NCBI GenBank assembly: GCA_937950415.1
Contig: CALFDL010000153.1
Span: 1 to 11,863, forward strand
From: an uncultured Collinsella sp.
Lineage (GTDB): Bacteria; Actinomycetota; Coriobacteriia; Coriobacteriales; Coriobacteriaceae
DNA length: 11,863 bases
Direction of reading: 5' to 3'
Shown here: in pieces, positions 6,160 through 11,863 of the stretch
Layout of the letters: each line of letters starts with the position of its first letter
How positions within the stretch are numbered: the stretch's first letter is position 1
Position numbers and translations under genes: made by a program
Notes under the pieces: model-generated
What the model saw: only the letters and a program-made list of their open reading frames with translations
The model's database searches: none
What the model was told of the DNA's origin: nothing

Positions 6160-7683
6160 ATGCCGTGCACAACGATTTTGGTTGGTAAGAACGCGAGCTA
6201 CGACGGGTCGACGTTGGTTGCCCGCAACGAGGACTCGTCCAACGGGGTGTTTGAGCCCAAGCGTATGCGCGTGGTGCATCCCGACGAGCAGCCGCGCGTC
6301 TACACGAGTGTCCTGAGTCACCTGACCGTTGAACTGCCCGATAACCCCATGCGCTACACGAGCGTCCCCGATGTTGTCCCGGGCCACGGCATCTGGGCCG
6401 AGGCCGGTTTCAACGAGTTCAATGTGGGCATGTCCGCAACCGAGACACTCACCACCAACGAGCGCGTCCGCGGTGCCGACCCGCTTGTGGACTACGTGCC
6501 CGCCAAGGGCAACGAGGGTGAGGACGGCTATGTGCCGGCGCAGCCTGGTGGCCTGGGTGAGGAGGATATGGTGACCCTGGTCCTGCCCTACGCCAAGTCC
6601 GCCCGCGACGGCGTTCGTATCCTGGGCGACCTGCTCGAGCGCTACGGCACCTACGAGAACAACGGCATCGCCTTTAGCGACGTTGACGAGATCTGGTGGC
6701 TCGAGACCATCGGCGGCCACCACTGGATCGCCAAGCGCGTGCCCGACGACGCCTATGTGACCATGCCCAACCAACTGGGTATCGACAGCTTTGACCTGGA
6801 TGACGCCGAGGGCGCCCAGACCGACCACATGTGCTCCGCCGACCTGCGCGCCTGGATGGCCGAGTGGCATCTGGACCTGACGCTTGGCGTCGATGGCGAC
6901 GGCCCGGCCGCGGTCTTTAACCCGCGCGAGGCCTTTGGCTCGCACAGCGACAGCGACCATGTCTACAACACACCTCGCGCCTGGTACATGCAGCGCTGTC
7001 TCAACCCCAGCGACGTGTGGGATGGCCCCGAGGCCGACTACACGCCCGAGAGCGACGATATCCCCTGGAGCCGCGTGCCCGAGCACAAGGTGACCATCGA
7101 GGACATCAAGTACGTACTCTCGAGCCACTACCAGGGCACGGAGTACGATTGCTACGGTAGCAAGGGCACGCCCGCTACGCGTGGCGCATATCGCCCCATC
7201 GGCATCAATCGCAACAGCCAGCTCGCCGTGCTGCAGCTGCGCCCCTATGCGCAGCCGGCCTACCGCGCCGTGCAGTGGATGGCCTTTGGCTCCAACTCGT
7301 TTAACGCGCTGGTTCCGCTGTACGCCAACGTCGAGACCATGCCCGAGTACTACGCCGACACCCAGGCTCGCGTGACGTCCGAGAACTTCTACTGGGCCAA
7401 CCGCCTGATCGGCGCCCTGGCCGATGTCCGTTTCCACGAGTGCGGTCGCGCCGTCGAGGACTACCAGGAGAAGGTCGGCGGCATGGGCCACAAGCAGATC
7501 CATGACGTCGACGCTGCCGTAGCCGTTCTGCCCGAGGCCGAGGTGCCTGCCGAGCTTGCACGCGCCAACGAGGGGTTTGCCGAGCGTGTTCGTGTAGAGA
7601 CCGATGCTCTACTGGGCAAGGTGCTCTACACCACGAGCTGCGCCATGAAGAACTCCTTCGCAATGAACGATAACGTGAGGTAG
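6160..7683 (+). CDS. C69-family dipeptidase (PepD-like)
   Basis: 507 residues. The sequence MPCTTILVGKNASYDGST at the N-terminus is the family signature: C3 becomes the nucleophile of this N-terminal-nucleophile hydrolase, followed by ARNED (21-25). An in-frame ATG at 6154 directly abuts AAGGAGG, so the ATG at 6160, 6 nt after it, is the start. Further family landmarks are VPGHGIWAEAGFNEFNVGMSATET around residues 70-95, and WWLETIGGHHWIAKRVPDD in the centre. Known role: cytosolic hydrolysis of broad-specificity dipeptides for amino-acid supply. There is no signal peptide. It is 101 bp after folD and probably has its own promoter. Length is slightly above that of lactobacillus PepD. Confidence 0.92.
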   Translation: MPCTTILVGKNASYDGSTLVARNEDSSNGVFEPKRMRVVHPDEQPRVYTSVLSHLTVELPDNPMRYTSVPDVVPGHGIWAEAGFNEFNVGMSATETLTTNERVRGADPLVDYVPAKGNEGEDGYVPAQPGGLGEEDMVTLVLPYAKSARDGVRILGDLLERYGTYENNGIAFSDVDEIWWLETIGGHHWIAKRVPDDAYVTMPNQLGIDSFDLDDAEGAQTDHMCSADLRAWMAEWHLDLTLGVDGDGPAAVFNPREAFGSHSDSDHVYNTPRAWYMQRCLNPSDVWDGPEADYTPESDDIPWSRVPEHKVTIEDIKYVLSSHYQGTEYDCYGSKGTPATRGAYRPIGINRNSQLAVLQLRPYAQPAYRAVQWMAFGSNSFNALVPLYANVETMPEYYADTQARVTSENFYWANRLIGALADVRFHECGRAVEDYQEKVGGMGHKQIHDVDAAVAVLPEAEVPAELARANEGFAERVRVETDALLGKVLYTTSCAMKNSFAMNDNVR

Positions 7684-7717
7684 GGATTCCCTATCTGTTG
7701 AATAGCGCTAAAACGCT

Positions 7718-7747
7718 TTGTCGCTTTCGCTCAATCTTGGGTACAAG
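7718..7747 (+). promoter_or_regulatory. Candidate promoter of the phasin-like/UbiB operon
   Basis: TTGTCG (7718-7723) and TACAAG (7742-7747) with an 18-bp spacer, about 35 bp upstream of the start codon at 7783. The same gap contains the short palindrome TAGGGATTCCCTA (7681-7693) overlapping the dipeptidase stop codon. It is too short and lacks a T-run to be called a terminator. Confidence 0.35.
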
Positions 7748-7782
7748 AACGCCAATGCAGTTGTTTGTGATTGGAGACAACC

Positions 7783-8199
7783 ATGGTTATGAAACTCGAT
7801 CAGCTTGTTAACGGCGCCATTAACGTGGGCTTTGGCGCTGCCGCCGTTGCTGTCGAAGGCGGCAAGAAGGTCCTCGACGACCTTAACACCAAAGGCGAGC
7901 AGGTCCGCAAGGACACCGCCACCCCCGATATCGCCCGCAGCGTGTCCGACATGTTCGAGCAGGCCGGTGGCACCATCTCCGACCTGACCGAGCGTCTGGG
8001 CATGCAGGGCGAGACCGCGGCTCAGCGCGTGCTCGACGAACTCATTCTGGCTCGCGTCCGCGTCATGACCGCCCCCGAGCGCACGGCCTTCCTGGCCCAT
8101 GTGCGCGACATCGTCGATTCGGTCGAGGACAACGTGACCTCGGTGCCCGTCGAGTCCGTTGAGCCCGACGATGCGAAGGATACCGAAGAGGCCGAGTAG
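7783..8199 (+). CDS. Small phasin-like helical protein
   Basis: 138 residues starting at ATG 7783, 5 nt after GGAGA. An upstream in-frame TTG at 7771 overlaps that ribosome site and is unlikely. The N-terminal part (VNGAINVGFGAAAVAVEGGKK) is small-residue rich and amphipathic. The centre is helical and charged, and the last 30 residues are acidic (VEPDDAKDTEEAE). The layout resembles phasin-like proteins (COG3937 type) that precede ABC1-kinase genes, but I see no diagnostic catalytic motif. The UbiB-type kinase gene starts 8 bp downstream, so they are almost certainly co-expressed and may interact. No polyhydroxyalkanoate gene is present here, so a storage-granule role is not supported. Confidence 0.75.
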   Translation: MVMKLDQLVNGAINVGFGAAAVAVEGGKKVLDDLNTKGEQVRKDTATPDIARSVSDMFEQAGGTISDLTERLGMQGETAAQRVLDELILARVRVMTAPERTAFLAHVRDIVDSVEDNVTSVPVESVEPDDAKDTEEAE

Positions 8200-8207
8200 C
8201 AGCGCAG

Positions 8208-9971
8208 ATGGCAGATTCCACCACCGATTACAACAATCTAGATCCCTTGGGTGACGAGGCGGCGGTTGTCGATGAGGTCGATGCCGCCGTCTCGGGCGCT
8301 CGCAAGAAGCCGCGCGCTGTCGATATGGTCCCCGAGGAGCCCGACGCGATGGCGCCGGACGAGGAATACCAGCTCACGCCGGCTGGTCGCCGCGAGCGCA
8401 TCGGGCAGATTGTTCGCCTGGTCAAAAAGTACCGCGTGTGGGACAACCTCACGCCGGTTCGTTTGCGCCGCCTGCTCGAGGAACTCGGCCCCATGTTCGT
8501 CAAGATGGGGCAGATTCTGGCCAACCGGTCCGAGATTCTGCCGCAACGCTTTTGCGACGAGCTGCGTCGTCTGCGGTCCGACGTGGAGCCGGTGCCGTAC
8601 GAGGTCGTACTCAGTTGTCTGGAAGAAGAATACGGCCTGCGCCTGGGAGAGATGTTCGATGCGATCGACCCCAATCCGCTTGGTAGCGCATCGCTCGCGC
8701 AGGTGCATCGCGCTCGTCTGGTGACGGGCGAGGACGTGGCCGTCAAGGTGCAGCGCCCCGGTGCGCAGCAGGTTATGGCACAGGACATCGATATCATCCG
8801 CTCGGTGGTGCGTATCGTTTCCAAGTTCGTCAACACCGATCAATTCGTTGACCTGCACGGCGTAGTCGAGGAGCTGTGGACCTCGTTTCGCGAGGAGACC
8901 AACTTTTTGGCCGAGGCCAAAAACCTCAACGACTTCTACGAGTTCCATAAGAGCGTTCATGGCGTGACGTGCCCTAAATCCTATCTGGACCTGTGCACCG
9001 AGCACGTGGTGGTTATGGACTACGTCGACGGCATTTCGATCGCCGATCCTGAGCGCTTGGTGGCCGAGGGCTATGACTTGGAAAAGATCGGTGCCGCGAT
9101 TGTCGAGGACTACTCTACGCAGGTGCTCGATGACGGTTTTTTCCATGCCGACCCGCATGCGGGAAACATCATTCTCAAGGACGGCATCGTCTACTTTATC
9201 GACTTGGGCATGGTCGGACGCATGTCGAGCCACGATCGCGGTATCGTAAAGGACATGATTTTCGCCGTGGCCGAGGGCGACGTGCCAAAGCTCAAGGATT
9301 CGCTCATGCGCTTCGCCGTGACGCGTGGCGATTCGGCTGAGCTCGATCATTCGGCCTTTTTGTCCGATCTTGACTTTATCGTCGCAGACTTTGCGGGCCT
9401 TGACCTGAAGGATCTTGATATCGGCGAGTTTTTGACCTCGCTGTTAAACCTCGCGCGTAAGAATGACGTTGAGCTGCCGAGCGTGGTGACAATGTTCGCG
9501 CGCGGCATGGTGACGCTCGAGGGTCTGCTGACCGGGTACATGCCCAACGTCAACATGATCCAGATCATTCAGGCTCATATCAAAAACGAGAAGAGCATCT
9601 ATGCCCGCATGCGCGAGATGAGCCGCGACTTTGCCGCGAGCAGCTATCGCGCGGCAAAAGGCTCGCTCGAGGCGGCCGAGTATCTGGGCTTGGCTTCGCG
9701 TATGCTCACGCGCGGCCAGCTTAAGGTGAACACGCAGATCATGAGCAGCGATAAGGCGCTGCGACAGCTGGGCGGAATCATCGACCGCATGTCGATGGCG
9801 ATTGTGATCGCCGGTCTGTTTATCGGTTCGTCGGTGGTGTACTACGCACGCATCGAGCCGGTTGTGTTTGGTATCCCGGTCATTGGCTTTATGGGCTACG
9901 TGAGCGCGCTGGTGCTGGCGCTTATGCTGGGCCGCAATATCTGGCTTAACAGTCACGGCAGCAAGCACTAG
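8208..9971 (+). CDS. ABC1/UbiB/AarF-family atypical protein kinase
   Basis: 587 residues. After an acidic, probably disordered N-terminus (1-55) come the family hallmarks: the KxGQ motif as KMGQ (99-102), the Ala-rich-loop equivalent GSASLAQVHRA (159-169), the VAVKVQRPG lysine K180, the EETNFLAEAKN segment (229-239), VVVMDYVDGI (267-276), the catalytic loop FFHADPHAGN (311-320) and the metal-binding IDLG (331-334). Two hydrophobic segments near the C-terminus (about 525-550 and 555-575) probably anchor it in the membrane. Known UbiB/Coq8 proteins have ATPase-like activity and support isoprenoid-quinone synthesis or lipid handling, but no quinone gene is nearby. The start at 8208 lacks a strong ribosome site and is probably coupled to the upstream gene. 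Confidence 0.93.
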   Translation: MADSTTDYNNLDPLGDEAAVVDEVDAAVSGARKKPRAVDMVPEEPDAMAPDEEYQLTPAGRRERIGQIVRLVKKYRVWDNLTPVRLRRLLEELGPMFVKMGQILANRSEILPQRFCDELRRLRSDVEPVPYEVVLSCLEEEYGLRLGEMFDAIDPNPLGSASLAQVHRARLVTGEDVAVKVQRPGAQQVMAQDIDIIRSVVRIVSKFVNTDQFVDLHGVVEELWTSFREETNFLAEAKNLNDFYEFHKSVHGVTCPKSYLDLCTEHVVVMDYVDGISIADPERLVAEGYDLEKIGAAIVEDYSTQVLDDGFFHADPHAGNIILKDGIVYFIDLGMVGRMSSHDRGIVKDMIFAVAEGDVPKLKDSLMRFAVTRGDSAELDHSAFLSDLDFIVADFAGLDLKDLDIGEFLTSLLNLARKNDVELPSVVTMFARGMVTLEGLLTGYMPNVNMIQIIQAHIKNEKSIYARMREMSRDFAASSYRAAKGSLEAAEYLGLASRMLTRGQLKVNTQIMSSDKALRQLGGIIDRMSMAIVIAGLFIGSSVVYYARIEPVVFGIPVIGFMGYVSALVLALMLGRNIWLNSHGSKH

Positions 9972-10022
9972 GGGCTGCGACCGTCACCGCATTTTCCTAT
10001 CGCAAACAATAGCTTTTACCTT

Positions 10023-10050
10023 GGGCTTCGCCTGCGTGCGAGGCCCTTTT
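10023..10050 (+). terminator. Intrinsic terminator of the phasin-like/UbiB operon
   Basis: GGGCTTCGC (10023-10031) pairs with GCGAGGCCC (10038-10046) over 9 bp with one G-U pair and a 6-nt loop, followed by TTTT. It lies about 50 bp after the UbiB stop codon. Confidence 0.8.
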
Positions 10051-10077
10051 GCGTGCTACCATATTGACGGTAATAAT
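10049..10077 (+). promoter_or_regulatory. Candidate promoter of the riboswitch-controlled gene
   Basis: AATAAT (10072-10077) is a near-consensus -10. TTGCGT (10049-10054), 17 bp before it, is a weak -35 overlapping the T-run of the upstream terminator. The predicted start of transcription (about 10084) falls just before the first helix of the riboswitch at 10087, which supports the choice. A TTGACG at 10064-10069 was considered, but its -10 would lie inside the aptamer. Confidence 0.45.
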
Positions 10078-10086
10078 CGATGGCCT

Positions 10087-10259
10087 AGATGGTGGTGCGG
10101 AGACGCACGAATGCGCGGTTTTCCTGCGCGTTTGGGAGAATCGGGGTGCAAGTCCCCGGCTGTACCAGTAACCGTAATTCCTCTTGGCTCGGGATGTTCG
10201 CGTCGCAGATCGGACGACGTGCCCGAGTCGTTAAGGTTAAGTCGGATCGCCTCCCATCT
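10087..10259 (+). promoter_or_regulatory. Cobalamin (B12) riboswitch aptamer
   Basis: The conserved core GGGAGAATCGGGGTGCAAG, TCCCCGGCTGTACCAGTAACCG (10134-10174) matches the cobalamin element pattern GGGAA..GGTG.AA..CC...CTG..CC. The B12 box appears as AGTCGGATCGCCTCCC (10240-10255). Helix support: AGATGG (10087-10092) pairs with CCATCT (10254-10259) to close the aptamer; CGGGG/CCCCG forms the core hairpin; GGCTCGGG (10186-10193) pairs with CCCGAGTC (10222-10229); and CGTCG (10201-10205) with CGACG (10215-10219). Binding of a cobalamin would normally lower expression of the downstream gene. Which cobalamin form is preferred cannot be read from the sequence by eye. Confidence 0.9.
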
Positions 10260-10329
10260 TGCATGCGGCTGCGGCGTATGCCGCCGGTGTGCATAGGGCT
10301 CTGGAGGGAAGGGGGACCCCGATGGGGGA
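10260..10329 (+). promoter_or_regulatory. Probable riboswitch expression platform
   Basis: A tight hairpin GCGGC-GTAT-GCCGC (10271-10284) follows the aptamer, then purine-rich ribosome-site-like DNA (10303-10315). CCCC (10317-10320) can pair with GGGG (10325-10328), placing the ATG of 10322 in the loop. No hairpin with a T-run is present, so control is more likely at translation initiation than by termination. Confidence 0.4.
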
Positions 10330-10402
10330 ACTCGAGCGCAACATGCGCGATGACGTGGGGCAGCTTCAAGGCAACGCTCCAAGTACAGACAGTAGGAGAC
10401 AA

Positions 10403-11863
10403 ATGGATATGTTTGAGGACGAGTGCCAGCGTGCCTCGCTTCGTCGCCGTGGCGTAATCGCGCGCGGCGTGGCAAAGCGCTGCCTGGTGGCATTCCTGGC
10501 CTTCGCGATGGCCTTTGGCACCACGCCGGCTCAGCTGTGGGCCGAGGGTGCCGAGGGCATTACCGACGCTGTGGCTCAGGCTACGACGCCAGGCGAGGAC
10601 GCAGCGCTTGTGGGCGGTACCGCTGAGCAGAGCGGCGCCGAGGTTTCGGATTCCGGGAGCGCGCCTGCAGCTAGTGCCGCCACTACAGAGGCAGCAACTG
10701 GCGACGAAGGCTCGGCGACGGGGGAGAGCCCTGCCACGAGCGAGCAGTCTTCGACGGCATCCGCTGGCCAAGCAGGATCTGCCGCCGCGACTGCCGTCCA
10801 GACGGAGAACCCGACAGAAACCGGCGATGTCGCCAAGAAGCAAGTCGAGGTCTCGTTCTCGATTATCGGCACCGATGCCGACGGCAAGGCTCAGACCTGG
10901 GTGGCACCCACGCAGCTCAAGCTCGACGAGGGCGCGACGGCTGCGGATGCCTTCGTTAAGCTGCAGCAGAAGACGGGCTTCAAGGCAGACTACGATCCGA
11001 ACACGGCATACGGTTTCTACCTCAAAAGCATCACATCCCCGAGCGATGGCCGTACGCTTGCCTTCGATCCGACGACTTATGCCTTCTGGCAGCTGTTCGT
11101 CGACGGTGCGTCTTCCTCGGTTGGCGCGAGCAGCGTTAAGCTCACCCAGGGGCAGAAGGTTGAGTTTGCCTATACGGCTGGTAGCGCGTCCCCTGTCGTT
11201 AAGGACCAGGTTGCCGCAAATGTGACCGTCATTGGTCGCGATGCCCAGGGCAAGACTCAGGCTTGGGTCGATAACGCGCAGTATGTGGTGACGTCCGGCT
11301 CGAGCGCGCTTGATCTTACGAAGGTCGCACTCGAGGCGAACGACATTGACGCCGTTGCTGCGGGCTCCTTCATTCTGAGCCTTAAGTACAACGGTGTTGA
11401 GCTGGGTACGCCCCAAGATTATTCGACCTATTGGCAGCTGTTCATCAACGGCAAGTCGAGTGACTATACGGCGGACAATGTCACCATCCATGCCGGCGAT
11501 ACCGTTACGTGGTTCTACGGTGGCTGGGGCGACCAGCTGCCCTCCGATTCTGTCCATGCTTCTGTTCAGGTTCTCGGTAAGGACAAGGACGGCAAGCAGC
11601 AGGTTTGGGCTTCGACGGGCCAGACGAGTCTCAAGGCAGGCTCCACTGCCAAGGATCTCCTTGAGCAGACCGGCCTTACTCTCGATGCTGGCGAATCGTC
11701 TTGGGGCTGGTTCCTCAACGGCATTTATTCGCCGTTCGATGGTAAGTCCTATGGCTGGGATGCTGCGACCAATAGCTATTGGCGCTTCTACGTAAATGGC
11801 AAGTTCGCCGACGTTGGCGCCGGTGCCTACGAGCTCCAAGAGGGTGACGCCGTCACCTTTATG
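10403..11863 (+). CDS. Secreted protein with three DUF4430 (transcobalamin-like) domains, 3' end outside window
   Basis: 487 residues are visible and the frame is open at the edge. ATG 10403 follows AGGAG by 4 nt. An in-frame ATG at 10322 is also possible, but codons between include rare AGT, ACA, AGG and AGA, which argues against it. A basic n-region (RRRGVIARGVAKR) and the hydrophobic CLVAFLAFAMAFG form a signal peptide, probably cut near LWA/EG (47/48). Residues 55-142 are a low-complexity Ala/Ser/Thr/Glu linker. Three tandem domains follow at about 146-258, 270-374 and 384-487+, each with V..G.D..GK.Q.W early and FWQLFVDG, YWQLFING or YWRFYVNG later. DUF4430 is related to the cobalamin-contacting C-terminal domain of transcobalamin and intrinsic factor. 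With the B12 riboswitch in front, a cell-surface cobalamin-binding role is the likely interpretation. Confidence 0.88.
   Translation, partial: MDMFEDECQRASLRRRGVIARGVAKRCLVAFLAFAMAFGTTPAQLWAEGAEGITDAVAQATTPGEDAALVGGTAEQSGAEVSDSGSAPAASAATTEAATGDEGSATGESPATSEQSSTASAGQAGSAAATAVQTENPTETGDVAKKQVEVSFSIIGTDADGKAQTWVAPTQLKLDEGATAADAFVKLQQKTGFKADYDPNTAYGFYLKSITSPSDGRTLAFDPTTYAFWQLFVDGASSSVGASSVKLTQGQKVEFAYTAGSASPVVKDQVAANVTVIGRDAQGKTQAWVDNAQYVVTSGSSALDLTKVALEANDIDAVAAGSFILSLKYNGVELGTPQDYSTYWQLFINGKSSDYTADNVTIHAGDTVTWFYGGWGDQLPSDSVHASVQVLGKDKDGKQQVWASTGQTSLKAGSTAKDLLEQTGLTLDAGESSWGWFLNGIYSPFDGKSYGWDAATNSYWRFYVNGKFADVGAGAYELQEGDAVTFM

Noticed and set aside
5339..6172. 277-codon minus-strand open frame
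   Set aside because: Opposite folD, with no recognisable features and no ribosome site.
6145..7503. 452-codon minus-strand open frame
   Set aside because: It lies entirely opposite the C69 dipeptidase, whose family motifs are clear, and its translation is low-complexity Val/Gly/His/Ala typical of shadow frames.
7681..7693. TAGGGATTCCCTA as a terminator after the dipeptidase gene
   Set aside because: The dyad is too short, has a single-base centre and no T-run follows.
8238..9350. 370-codon minus-strand open frame
   Set aside because: Antisense to the UbiB-type kinase, which carries all family motifs on the plus strand. No support for a second gene.
10064..10091. TTGACG (10064) with TAGATG (10086) as promoter
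   Set aside because: The -10 would overlap the 5' strand of the riboswitch closing helix, so the transcript would lack part of the aptamer.
10085..11839. 584-codon minus-strand open frame
   Set aside because: It is antisense to the DUF4430 gene and runs through the riboswitch. It has no ribosome site, no recognisable domain, and its composition is that of a mirror frame in GC-rich coding DNA.

Overview
The window is GC-rich, dense, non-mobile-looking bacterial DNA. The combination of Tat-exported and LAxTG-tailed surface proteins, small lipoproteins, a C69 dipeptidase and a cobalamin-riboswitch gene with transcobalamin-like DUF4430 domains fits a gut actinobacterium of the Coriobacteriia. 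Collinsella is my best guess; this placement is inference. No rRNA, tRNA, CRISPR array, IS element or phage gene was seen.

Left part, minus strand (1-4189). A very large reading frame runs from an ATG at 2454 off the left edge with no stop in 818 codons. It encodes a surface phosphatidylinositol-specific phospholipase C (PI-PLC): Tat signal, probable lectin-like N-terminal region, PI-PLC X domain with both catalytic histidines, C-terminal beta domain and an LANTG sorting tail. Upstream lie two tandem paralogous lipoprotein genes (2761-3348 and 3590-4189). Each is followed by a GC-rich hairpin terminator of similar design and preceded by a copy of the same 19-bp dyad-like element. These genes are minus-strand neighbours but look like separate transcription units.

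Middle, plus strand (4462-6058). After a divergent intergenic region with a putative promoter and a 24-bp perfect palindrome comes a two-gene one-carbon operon: an FchA-like/formiminotransferase-cyclodeaminase-domain protein and a FolD homologue, 2 bp apart. The FolD protein lacks the lysine and glutamine normally needed for methenyl-THF cyclohydrolase activity. The neighbour belongs to a family that includes stand-alone cyclohydrolases, so the two activities of classical FolD may be split between the two proteins.

Right part, plus strand (6160-11863). A C69-family dipeptidase is followed by a small phasin-like helical protein coupled to an ABC1/UbiB-type atypical kinase, closed by a terminator at 10023-10050. 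Next is a cobalamin riboswitch (about 10087-10259) that leads into a secreted protein with three tandem DUF4430 (transcobalamin C-terminal-like) domains, cut by the right edge. This looks like a B12-repressed surface cobalamin-binding or capture protein.
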